A DNA stretch of 64,000 bases from AP-15 sp963796155 (GTDB lineage: Bacteria > Pseudomonadota > Alphaproteobacteria > ATCC43930 > CGMCC-115725). The translations under genes were made by a program, and so were the position numbers. Every line of letters starts with the position of its first letter. Positions within the stretch are counted from its first letter, which is position 1. Below, piece after piece: positions 25,884-33,749 of the stretch. The stretch is taken from the NCBI GenBank assembly GCA_963796155.1, contig CAWCKT010000046.1, positions 27,228 through 91,227 of the forward strand, given 5' to 3'. The notes under the pieces are model-generated. The model saw only the letters and a list, made by a program, of their open reading frames with translations, did not search any database and was not told the DNA's origin.

Positions 25884-27167
25884 ATGGAGGTCCCGATGGC
25901 CGAAAGATTGGCGTTTTTGAACAAGGCCTACAGCGCTTATTACCACCGCGGCGTGCCGCCTGCGGATGACGAGTTAACCCGCGTCGGGCCGGGCACGCCG
26001 TGCGGTGAATACCTGCGGCGGTTCTGGCAGCCGATAGTCGTCTCGAACGAGCTCGGCGACGTGCCGAAGCGGCTTAAAATCCTCGGCGAGGACCTCGTCG
26101 CGTTTCGCGACGGCAGTGGCGAAATCGGGCTGCTGGAACTGCACTGCCCGCATCGCGGCACCTCGCTCGAATTCGGATTGATTGAGAGCAAGGGGATTCG
26201 CTGCTGCTATCACGGCTGGCTCTTCGGCTGCAACGGTGCGGTCCTCGAAACGCCGGGCGAGCCGGCCGACAGCACCCTGAAGGAGCGGCTGTTCCACGGC
26301 GCCTACCCGGTGCGCGAGCACGCCGGTCTGGTCTTCGCCTATATGGGGCCGCCGGAAAAGCAGCCGCCATTCCTAAAGCTCGACACGCTCACCTTGCCCG
26401 GATACCAGATGGTCCCGCGCCCGCCGAGCGTGTGGGAATGCAACTGGATGCAGGTCAAGGAAAACGCGATGGACCCGGCTCATCTCCAGTTTCTGCACAC
26501 GCTGCCGGGCAGCGAGGGGTTTGTCGACGATTTCAAGACAAAACCGGAGTGGGACTGGATGGAGACCCCGGCGGGCATGGTCTACATCGACACGCGCCGC
26601 CAGGACGATCTAGTCTGGGTGCGCGTCGCTGATTTTATCCCACCCAACATCCATCAGTTCACAGCCAACGACCAAGTCCTGGTGGCGCGCAACTCGATCA
26701 GCCGGCCGCAGGCTACCTTCTGGGCCGTGCCGCTCGATGACGAGAACACGATGCAGATCGGCTATTGGCGAGCCCCCGAGGGCAAGACGGTGCGCAACAA
26801 CGCCGGGTTCGGGCAGGACGGCAGCCGTTCCTATGATGAGCGGCAGCGCGTGCCCGGGGATTACGACGCGCAGATCAGCATCCATAATGGCATGGCGCGC
26901 CACGGGCTCGAACACCTCGCAACGACTGATCGCGGCATCATCATGATGCGCAACATGATCCGCCGCGCGATCCGTGCCAACGGCGCCGGAGAGGAGCTGA
27001 TTTCGCCGCTGCTGCGCGACGGCGAGATCATCGCGACCTACAGCCAGGACCGGGTGGTTTCCGGGATCGCGCCCGCCGCGACGCACGAGGCCGACCGGCA
27101 GCTGATCCGCGAGATCGCGCGCAACGCCGTCAGCGAGACTGTGGCCGGCGGCTTCCCCGGCGGCTGA
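25884..27167 (+). CDS. Rieske non-heme iron oxygenase, large subunit
   Basis: A 427-residue ring-hydroxylating oxygenase, phthalate dioxygenase-like. The Rieske [2Fe-2S] site is CPHRG with CCYHGW 20 residues later; the mononuclear iron site is in ENAMDPAHLQFLH. These enzymes hydroxylate or demethylate aromatic acids using electrons from a separate reductase, which is not encoded here. ATG 25884 is used; ATG 25896 (MAERLAFLNK) is equally possible. It lies 183 bp downstream of the transporter on the same strand and is likely part of the same uptake/catabolic unit. Confidence 0.88.
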   Translation: MEVPMAERLAFLNKAYSAYYHRGVPPADDELTRVGPGTPCGEYLRRFWQPIVVSNELGDVPKRLKILGEDLVAFRDGSGEIGLLELHCPHRGTSLEFGLIESKGIRCCYHGWLFGCNGAVLETPGEPADSTLKERLFHGAYPVREHAGLVFAYMGPPEKQPPFLKLDTLTLPGYQMVPRPPSVWECNWMQVKENAMDPAHLQFLHTLPGSEGFVDDFKTKPEWDWMETPAGMVYIDTRRQDDLVWVRVADFIPPNIHQFTANDQVLVARNSISRPQATFWAVPLDDENTMQIGYWRAPEGKTVRNNAGFGQDGSRSYDERQRVPGDYDAQISIHNGMARHGLEHLATTDRGIIMMRNMIRRAIRANGAGEELISPLLRDGEIIATYSQDRVVSGIAPAATHEADRQLIREIARNAVSETVAGGFPGG

Positions 27168-27221
27168 TCGCACGCTCCGCGTTCTGTATCGCGGTTGGCC
27201 CCGTGGGCTCGCTAACGCTGA

Positions 27222-27294
27222 AACGGCCGGTGTCGAATTCGAAAGCAGTCTCTTGCAGTCGAGGATCGACGACCGAGACTTTTGAGGCAGGCTC
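27222..27294 (+). repeat. 73-nt dispersed repeat, copy 2
   Basis: Begins AACGGCCGGTGTCGAATTCG and ends TTTTGAGGCAGGCTC, matching copy 1 at 22831-22903 on the opposite strand over its whole length. It lies 54 bp after the Rieske gene stop. No flanking target duplication was evident by eye. Confidence 0.65.
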
Positions 27295-27408
27295 TAAGGC
27301 GCCAGATCAGCAGGTTAGATGCGAAATTCGTTACACGGCGGATCAGACTAGCAACGACGCCAACGCCGCCCCACACGAGGCGACTCTTGGACGGGCGGCA
27401 TATACCGA

Positions 27409-27654
27409 TTGACAATAGCTTGTATGTATGCTATTTTGGCAATCGATCAATCCGGATATCAATGATCACGCTGTTTTCGAGCGCCCGTTCACTCGAGATC
27501 GTGGCATTTATGTCACCGATCTGTCGATGATGCCCGGAAAGGGGTTGTTATCTCGCTGTTCTGACATTCGCCAAGAGGTCAGAACTCAGGATTCCTGCGG
27601 AGAGGGAGTTAACGGTCGCTGATAATTTCCTGCAGAAACAGCAAAAACAGCGGG
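27409..27654 (+). repeat. Promoter-bearing dispersed element, copy A (possible small RNA)
   Basis: The element opens with TTGACA (27409-27414), a 17-base spacer and TATTTT (27432-27437), a good sigma-70 promoter. ATAGC and GCTAT arms form a dyad around the spacer. The 3' third holds CAGGATTCCTGCGG, CGGTCGCTG, ATTTCCTGCAGAAAC and AGCAAAAACAGCGG. A diverged copy lies at 45405-45642 on the opposite strand with the same promoter spacing and the same 3' blocks, while the middle differs. Short ORFs inside the two copies are not alike, so a protein is unlikely. The following 285 bp to otsB contain nothing I recognise. Confidence 0.55.
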
Positions 27655-27939
27655 GCGCGTACGACGGGACCGGTTCTGCGGAGTGCGTATCCCTCTCCTC
27701 CACGGTGCTCCCGTGGGGGAGAAGGGCGCCTTGCCGGGCTTGTGTCCAGCTCTCGGAAAACGCCAATGCGCAGGTGCTGAAGGGCCTGGCTTTCGCGCTC
27801 TCGCGGCCGTGGCCGGCACCGTGGTGCCAGCGCTGCCCGTGACAGCAACGTGATCCGGGCGCCGCGGCGCTGTGACAAAAATGAAACCTCAGCCGATGAC
27901 TGAATCGCCCGCGCAGCCGCATCGCGTGGTCGAGCGAGC

Positions 27940-28707
27940 TTATCGCGCGAGCCCCTGAGCGAGCCAGGTGAGCACGTCGTCAACCGTGGGCAGACGGTAA
28001 TGCGCGGAGGTCGCCGCGTCGCCAACCTTGACCGAGACCCCGCCCAGTTGGTTGACCACGGCAAAGCCGTCCTCATCGGTGACGTCGTCCCCGATGAACA
28101 CCGGTACGCGGCCGTGGAATGGCATCTCCGCAAGGAAGGCCTCGATCGCTCGGCCCTTGCCGCAGGACCGAGGCCGCAGCTCGATGACCATCTTGCCTGC
28201 CAGCGCCTTGAACGCGCCACGACTCGCGAGGGCGATGTGCCGGACGAGTGCCCGGCAAGTCACCTCCTCCGAGGGCACCTGACGGTAGTGGAGGGCGAGG
28301 CTGCCGCCCTTGTCTTCGAGGATTACCCCGGCATGCTGCGCCGCGAAACCGGCCAGGGCCGGACGGATCTCTTGGAGCGCCGGCTCAGCGGGACAGCGGA
28401 CTACGCTGCCGTCGCTGCAGCGGCGTTCAAGGCCATGTTGCCCCGCCAAGGCACCCTCGAACGGCGCGACCAAACGCGCCAGGTCGTCGAGCGAACGGCC
28501 ACTCACCAGGGCGACAGCGCCGCCAAGCCGGTCGGCCAACTCACCCAGGAGGCGCGGCAATTTCGCCGGCACCCGCACCAATCCCGGCGATGGGGCGATC
28601 TCGACGAGCGTTCCATCGAAATCGAGAAACAGCGCCTGATCGTGACGCAACCGCGGCGGCGCGAGCGGGCGCGTAGCGGCCTCGCCCGCGATGCGGGCGT
28701 TGTGCAT
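27940..28707 (-). CDS. otsB: Trehalose-6-phosphate phosphatase
   Basis: A 255-residue HAD-superfamily phosphatase that releases trehalose from trehalose-6-phosphate. HAD motif I is DFDGT at residues 29-33, motif II VSGRS, and motif IV is GDDVTDEDGF. ATG 28707 lies three bases after the otsA stop, so the two are translated together. Confidence 0.95.
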   Translation of the reverse strand: MHNARIAGEAATRPLAPPRLRHDQALFLDFDGTLVEIAPSPGLVRVPAKLPRLLGELADRLGGAVALVSGRSLDDLARLVAPFEGALAGQHGLERRCSDGSVVRCPAEPALQEIRPALAGFAAQHAGVILEDKGGSLALHYRQVPSEEVTCRALVRHIALASRGAFKALAGKMVIELRPRSCGKGRAIEAFLAEMPFHGRVPVFIGDDVTDEDGFAVVNQLGGVSVKVGDAATSAHYRLPTVDDVLTWLAQGLAR

Positions 28708-28710
28708 CCT

Positions 28711-30114
28711 TCACTCGGCTGCCATAGGGTGGCGCGCGGGGAACACGCCTTCCGGTTCTTGCAAGGCCTCAAGAAATGAGTGGCGCCAAGCATGGACATC
28801 GTGCTCGTCGAGCCGCGCCATCATCGCCTTGTAGCGGGCGCGGCGCTCCTCGACCGGCATCGCGAGCGCCCGGTCGAGCGCATCGGCGATCTGATCCACA
28901 TCGAACGGGTTGACGATCAGCGCGGCGGCCAGCTCTCGTGCCGCGCCGGCGAAGCGCGACAGCACCAGGACGCCCGGGTCCTCGGGATCCTGGCTCGCGA
29001 CGAACTCCTTGGCGACGAGGTTCATGCCGTCGCGCAGCGGCGTCACCATCGCCACCCGGCTCGCCCGATAGAAACCGAACAGCGTCTCTTGCCTGAAGCG
29101 GCGGTTGATGTAACGCAGCGGCAACTGATCGGGCTCGCCGAAGCGGCCGTTGATGCGGCCGATGCGGGCATCGAGCTCGTCGCGAATCCGCAGATATTCG
29201 GGCACATCCTCGCGTGATGGCGTCGCGATCTGCAGCACCACGATAGCGTTGCGATATTGCGGACGGGTATCGAGCAGCCGCTCGACTGCGTCGAAGCGGT
29301 GAACCAGGCCTTTGGTGTAGTCGAGCCGATCGACGCCGATGATGAGCCGCCGGCCCGAAAGACTGTCGCGCAACCGCGCCGCTCGGCGATTGCTCACGGC
29401 ACGCGCCGCCCGAGCAGCAACTATCCGCGTGTCAATGCTGATCGGGAAGCTCGCGGCACGCACGCTAGTCCCGTACGCATGCATCATCCCGTCGACGGCA
29501 GTCCACCCGTCGGCCTCCCGCTCGACATAGTCACCGAAGGCCTGCACATCCTTTTCCGTCTGAAAGCCGACGAGATCATAGGCGAACAGCGAGCGTACCA
29601 GCGCTTCGTGTACCGGCAGGGTCGCCAGAACCTCGGGCGCCGGGAACGGGATGTGCAGGAAGAAACCAAGCCGGTTAGCGACGCCCAACCGGCGCAGCGC
29701 CGCGCCAAACGGCATCATGTGATAGTCGTGAACCCACACCACGTCATCGGGTTTCAGAACCGAGGCGAGCCGCTCGGCGAGCATTTCGTTGACCCGGTTA
29801 TAAGCGGCCCACTGGTCCCGACTGTATTCGGCAAGGTTGACGCGATAATGGAACAGCGGCCACAGCACGCGATTGGCGAAGCCGAGGTAATAGCCCTCGT
29901 AGTCGGCGCGCTCGAGGTCGACGAGCATCCGAGTGAGACCGCCCTCACGCTGCACGCGCGTTGCCCCCGCCGGCTCATCGGTGACATCGCCGCTCCAGCC
30001 GAACCAGATCACCTCGCGCTGATCGAGCGCCGCCAGCAGGGCGGTCGCGAGCCCGCCCTCGTTCCCGCTGAGCTGCGAGCCGACACGGTTTGACGCGATG
30101 ACCAATCGTCCCAT
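28711..30114 (-). CDS. otsA: Trehalose-6-phosphate synthase (GT20)
   Basis: A 467-residue GT-B enzyme joining UDP-glucose (or another NDP-glucose) and glucose-6-phosphate. Signatures are NRVGSQLSGNEGGLA at the N-terminus, VWVHDYHMMPFG, GVDRLDYTKGL and TPLRDGMNLVAKE. ATG 30114 (MGRLVIASNRV) is the family start; an upstream in-frame start at 30177 adds 21 residues. Trehalose serves as a stress protectant. otsA-otsB form a two-gene operon. Confidence 0.96.
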   Translation of the reverse strand: MGRLVIASNRVGSQLSGNEGGLATALLAALDQREVIWFGWSGDVTDEPAGATRVQREGGLTRMLVDLERADYEGYYLGFANRVLWPLFHYRVNLAEYSRDQWAAYNRVNEMLAERLASVLKPDDVVWVHDYHMMPFGAALRRLGVANRLGFFLHIPFPAPEVLATLPVHEALVRSLFAYDLVGFQTEKDVQAFGDYVEREADGWTAVDGMMHAYGTSVRAASFPISIDTRIVAARAARAVSNRRAARLRDSLSGRRLIIGVDRLDYTKGLVHRFDAVERLLDTRPQYRNAIVVLQIATPSREDVPEYLRIRDELDARIGRINGRFGEPDQLPLRYINRRFRQETLFGFYRASRVAMVTPLRDGMNLVAKEFVASQDPEDPGVLVLSRFAGAARELAAALIVNPFDVDQIADALDRALAMPVEERRARYKAMMARLDEHDVHAWRHSFLEALQEPEGVFPARHPMAAE

Positions 30115-30350
30115 CCGGGTCCTCCACGCGACAGCGATCGCGTTTACCTTAGCACGGCTAACGCTCGCGACGGTCAAATTGCGTCACGCCGATCTCGATA
30201 AATTCGGACCCTCGCCGATCGCGGGGCGCGCCGGCACCGCAGTCACACCGGAGCCGTAGAGATGCCCAAGAGGGAAACCGCACGATCGCGGAACTGATAC
30301 GCCCCTTTTTTGTTTGTCCGGCTGACCACAATCGCGAGGAGACGACGGTC

Positions 30351-30701
30351 ATGATCATCAAGACGCCGAGTTTGGCATTCGCAGCCGTTTGCCTGATGAC
30401 AGTTTGGGCCATGCCGGCCGCACATGCGCAGTGGGCTCGGGGGCCACAGGTGGTGACCAATGGCCCGCAAACCGACACAGGCGATATGTCGCCCTCCTGG
30501 TCGGCGCGCAGGAACGTAATCGACAGCGAGCGTTACGATCGGCTACTGGAAACGAGCCCTGGCTTCCGCCAGGCGCGGATCCGCAAGGAGTGCGGTCCGA
30601 TTACCGATCCGCAGCTCCACGCCAATTGTCTGGCGAGCTTCAACCAGGACGAACCTTCGACCGGTTCGCCCCCACCGCCCCGGAGCTACCGGAGGGGATA
30701 G
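30351..30701 (+). CDS. Small secreted protein of unknown function
   Basis: A 116-residue product with a signal peptide (SLAFAAVCLMTVWAMPAAHA) and a mature part containing WSARRNVIDSERYDRLLE, then RKECGPITDPQLHANCLASF. Similar short exported proteins with two cysteines in this arrangement occur in rhizobial genomes as conserved hypotheticals. GAGGAG precedes ATG 30351 at a good distance. It stands alone between the divergent otsA and the convergent rpiA. Confidence 0.7.
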   Translation: MIIKTPSLAFAAVCLMTVWAMPAAHAQWARGPQVVTNGPQTDTGDMSPSWSARRNVIDSERYDRLLETSPGFRQARIRKECGPITDPQLHANCLASFNQDEPSTGSPPPPRSYRRG

Positions 30702-30796
30702 CGACGCTGAATGATCCGTCTCGCAGCGGAGGCCGCCCGTCACCCGTGGCAGGCGGCCTCCGCTAGTTTCGGGTTCTCTCCCCGCCGTGATCTTTC

Positions 30797-31504
30797 TCAA
30801 GCCCGCCGCTTGGCGGGCGGAGTCAGCACCTCGACACCCGTCATAGACGCAACGACAGCAAGCGTGGTTCGCCCAACGAAGAGGCCGCTCTCTACCGTGC
30901 CGACCGTCATTGCGATTTGTCGCTCGATGGCTGCCGGATCGGCGAGCGGCCCAAACCGGCAGTCGAGGATAAAGTTGCCGCCATCGGTCACGTAAGGCTG
31001 TTCGCCGGCCGCGTAGCGCCGCTCGGGAGCACAGCCGAGCTTGGCAAGCGCGACGGCGGTAGCCTGCCAGCCGAATTGGGTGACCTCGACCGGGATGGGA
31101 GTGTGCTCGCCGAGCCGCTCGACCAGCTTTTCCTGATCGACGACGATGATCAGGCGGTTGCTCGCCGCGGCAACGATCTTTTCGCGCAGCAACGCGCCGC
31201 CCAGACCCTTGATCAGGTCGAGCGAGCCGAGCTCAACCTCATCAGCCCCGTCTATCGTCAGGTCGAGGCGCTGGTGCTCGGCAAAGGTCGCAATTGGGAT
31301 TCCGAGCCGGCGCGCCTGCGCGGCGGTGCGCTCCGATGTCGGAATGCCGACCATCCGAAGTCCACCGGCGAGACGTGGCGCAAGCCCTTCGACGACAAAA
31401 GCGGCGGTCGAACCCGTCCCGAGCCCAACGACCATGCCGTTCTCGATCTCCTCGATCGCGCGCAAAGCCGCCGCACGCTTCAGCTGATCACGATCGACGC
31501 TCAT
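30797..31504 (-). CDS. rpiA: Ribose-5-phosphate isomerase A
   Basis: A 235-residue enzyme interconverting ribose-5-phosphate and ribulose-5-phosphate. It shows GLGTGSTAAFVVEGL, DGADEVELGSLDLIKG and GGALLREKIV, containing the catalytic Asp/Glu/Lys set. ATG 31504 (MSVDRDQLKRAAAL) overlaps the rpe stop by 17 bp. Last gene of the pentose-phosphate operon. Confidence 0.96.
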   Translation of the reverse strand: MSVDRDQLKRAAALRAIEEIENGMVVGLGTGSTAAFVVEGLAPRLAGGLRMVGIPTSERTAAQARRLGIPIATFAEHQRLDLTIDGADEVELGSLDLIKGLGGALLREKIVAAASNRLIIVVDQEKLVERLGEHTPIPVEVTQFGWQATAVALAKLGCAPERRYAAGEQPYVTDGGNFILDCRFGPLADPAAIERQIAMTVGTVESGLFVGRTTLAVVASMTGVEVLTPPAKRRA

Positions 31505-32174
31505 CAGTCCGGCTCGAATTGCGAATGGCCGCGATCGCGCGGGCGTAATCCGGCGTGTGGAATATGTGAGAGCCCGCGACGATGGCGCTCGCGCCGGCAT
31601 CGCGCACCTGCCAAGCATTGTCGCCGCTCAATCCGCCGTCAACCTCGATCACCGGGTCGAGGCCGCGCTCGTCGCAGAGGCGACGCAACGCCCGGATTTT
31701 CGGCAGCATCTCCGGTAGGAATTGCTGCCCGCCAAAACCCGGGTTGACGGTCATGATCAGGACTACGCCGCAGAGATCCAGCACGTACTCGATCAGCGAC
31801 AATGGTGTCGCCGGGTTCAGCACCACCCCGGCCGTCTTTCCGAGGTCGCGGATATGAGCCAGGGTGCGGTGCAAATGGATGGTCGAGCTCGGCTCGCAAT
31901 GAACTAGCAAATGATCGGCGCCGGCCCCGGCGAAATCGTCGAGGTAACGCTCGGGCTCGACGATCATCAGATGCACATCGACGGGCTTCGCCGTCGCCTT
32001 GCGCACGGCTTCGACGACGACCGGTCCGATCGTGATGTTCGGCACGAAGCGCCCGTCCATCACGTCGACATGGATCCAGTCGCCTCCCGCCGCGTCGACC
32101 GCCCGGACCTCGTCGGCGAGGCGGCCGAAATCGGCTGACAGGATCGAGGGGGCGACGAGAAGCGAGCGGGTCAT
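31488..32174 (-). CDS. rpe: Ribulose-phosphate 3-epimerase
   Basis: A 228-residue TIM-barrel metalloenzyme converting ribulose-5-phosphate to xylulose-5-phosphate. It shows VAPSILSADFGRL, HVDVMDGRFVPN with metal-binding His/Asp, and VNPGFGGQQFLP for phosphate binding. ATG 32174 (MTRSLLVAPS) is the family start. It follows zwf by 13 bp and overlaps rpiA. Confidence 0.96.
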   Translation of the reverse strand: MTRSLLVAPSILSADFGRLADEVRAVDAAGGDWIHVDVMDGRFVPNITIGPVVVEAVRKATAKPVDVHLMIVEPERYLDDFAGAGADHLLVHCEPSSTIHLHRTLAHIRDLGKTAGVVLNPATPLSLIEYVLDLCGVVLIMTVNPGFGGQQFLPEMLPKIRALRRLCDERGLDPVIEVDGGLSGDNAWQVRDAGASAIVAGSHIFHTPDYARAIAAIRNSSRTDERRS

Positions 32175-32187
32175 GAAGCTGTCGTCC

Positions 32188-33738
32188 TCAGGCGATCGAC
32201 CGCCATTTCCGGCCGCTGCGCCATAACAGGTTGTCGGCCGCCTCGGGACCGGCGCTGCCGGAAGGGTAGATCTCGAGCGGCACGGTCTTGTCGTCATGCC
32301 ACAGATCGAGGATCGGCTGCACCACCTCCCACCCAGCCTCGACGCCATCGGCCCGGTTGAACAGCATCGCGTCACCGATCATGCAGTCGTAGACGAGGGT
32401 CTCATATCCGGTGGTCGGCTCGGTCTTGAAATAGTCCCTATAGGAAAAATTCATGCGAACGCCACCCAGCGCAATCTCTGGCCCAGGGATCTTTGCGCTG
32501 AATTGCAGTGATGCCCCTTCGTCCGGTTGAAGTTGCAGCGCGAGAACATTTGGGGTCAAAATGTCGACCGGCGTGTCGCGAAAAAGCGCAAACGGCGCTT
32601 GCTTGAAGTGGATCGCGATCTCGGTGGTGCGTCTGGTGAGCCGCTTCCCGGTGCGCAGATAAAACGGCACTCCGGCCCAGCGCCAATTATCGATGCCAAG
32701 ACGCATCGCAACATACGTCTCGGTCTTGCTTTCCGCAGCCACACCGGGCTCCTCTCGATAGGCCTGAGCCGGCTTCCCCGCGATTTGACCCGCGCCGTAT
32801 TGTCCGCGCACTGTGTTGCGGCGCACCTCCTCGTCACCGAGCGGATGCAAAGCCTCCAGAACCTTGTGCTTTTCCGTGCGGACCGCGTCGGCGTCGAAGG
32901 AGTTCGGTGGCTCCATTGCGGTCAAGCTCAGTAGCTGGAAGACATGGTTTGGCACCATATCGCGCAACGCGCCGGTCTGTTCATAGAACCTGGCACGCAG
33001 CTCTACGCCGACGGTTTCGGCGACCGTGATCTGTACATGATCGATGTGGTCGCGATTCCAGATCGGCTCGAACACCCCATTGGCGAAACGCAACACCATG
33101 ATGTTCTGGACCGTTTCCTTGCCTAGGAAATGATCCATTCGATAGATCTGCGATTCCGCCAGCACCTTGAGGATGCGGGCGTTGAGCGCGCGGGCAGAGC
33201 TCAGATCGGTGCCGAACGGCTTTTCGATGATGACCCGGCGAAAGCAGTCGTCCTTTTCCTCGGTGAGACCGACGGCCCCGATGTGTTCGATAATCGTGCC
33301 GAACAATTGGCTGGCGACTGCTAGATAGAAAATTACGTTGCCGCCAGTCTTTTCAACGAGGCCGTGCAGCCGAGCATAGGTATCTGACTGTGTCAGATCA
33401 CCCGCGAAATGCGTAATGCGGCTAGCGACGAAGTCCCATGCCTCTTTGTCAAACGGGTCGGTTGCGGGACCGGACGCCGTGTCGGAGACAAAGGTCCTGA
33501 TTCCCTCGGCCAGGTAATCGCGAAAGGCCTCGACCGGTTTTGGCGTGCGGTCGACGGCGATGATCGCGAATTTCTCCGAGAGCAACTTCGCCTTTGACAG
33601 ATTGTAGATGGCCGGCATCAAGAGTCGCTTTGTCAGATCTCCGCCCGCACCAAAAATGACCAAGGTGCAGGGCGGCGCCTGATGCGCCGGTGTCTGAGTC
33701 TGCCGACGGTTGCTCCTGTCCACGACCCGAACGTCCAT
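32188..33738 (-). CDS. zwf: Glucose-6-phosphate 1-dehydrogenase
   Basis: A 516-residue enzyme oxidising glucose-6-phosphate to 6-phosphogluconolactone. The nucleotide-binding motif is GAGGDLTKRLL and the substrate/active site is YRMDHFLGKE. The N-terminus has about 25 extra polar residues (MDVRVVDRSNRRQ). No pgl (lactonase) or gnd (6-phosphogluconate dehydrogenase) lies in this operon, so the product is processed by enzymes encoded elsewhere. Confidence 0.97.
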   Translation of the reverse strand: MDVRVVDRSNRRQTQTPAHQAPPCTLVIFGAGGDLTKRLLMPAIYNLSKAKLLSEKFAIIAVDRTPKPVEAFRDYLAEGIRTFVSDTASGPATDPFDKEAWDFVASRITHFAGDLTQSDTYARLHGLVEKTGGNVIFYLAVASQLFGTIIEHIGAVGLTEEKDDCFRRVIIEKPFGTDLSSARALNARILKVLAESQIYRMDHFLGKETVQNIMVLRFANGVFEPIWNRDHIDHVQITVAETVGVELRARFYEQTGALRDMVPNHVFQLLSLTAMEPPNSFDADAVRTEKHKVLEALHPLGDEEVRRNTVRGQYGAGQIAGKPAQAYREEPGVAAESKTETYVAMRLGIDNWRWAGVPFYLRTGKRLTRRTTEIAIHFKQAPFALFRDTPVDILTPNVLALQLQPDEGASLQFSAKIPGPEIALGGVRMNFSYRDYFKTEPTTGYETLVYDCMIGDAMLFNRADGVEAGWEVVQPILDLWHDDKTVPLEIYPSGSAGPEAADNLLWRSGRKWRSIA

Positions 33739-33749
33739 GCTTCAGCCTC

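Noticed and set aside
27428..27622. 64-residue ORF inside element copy A
   Set aside because: Same reason: no protein-level similarity with copy B.
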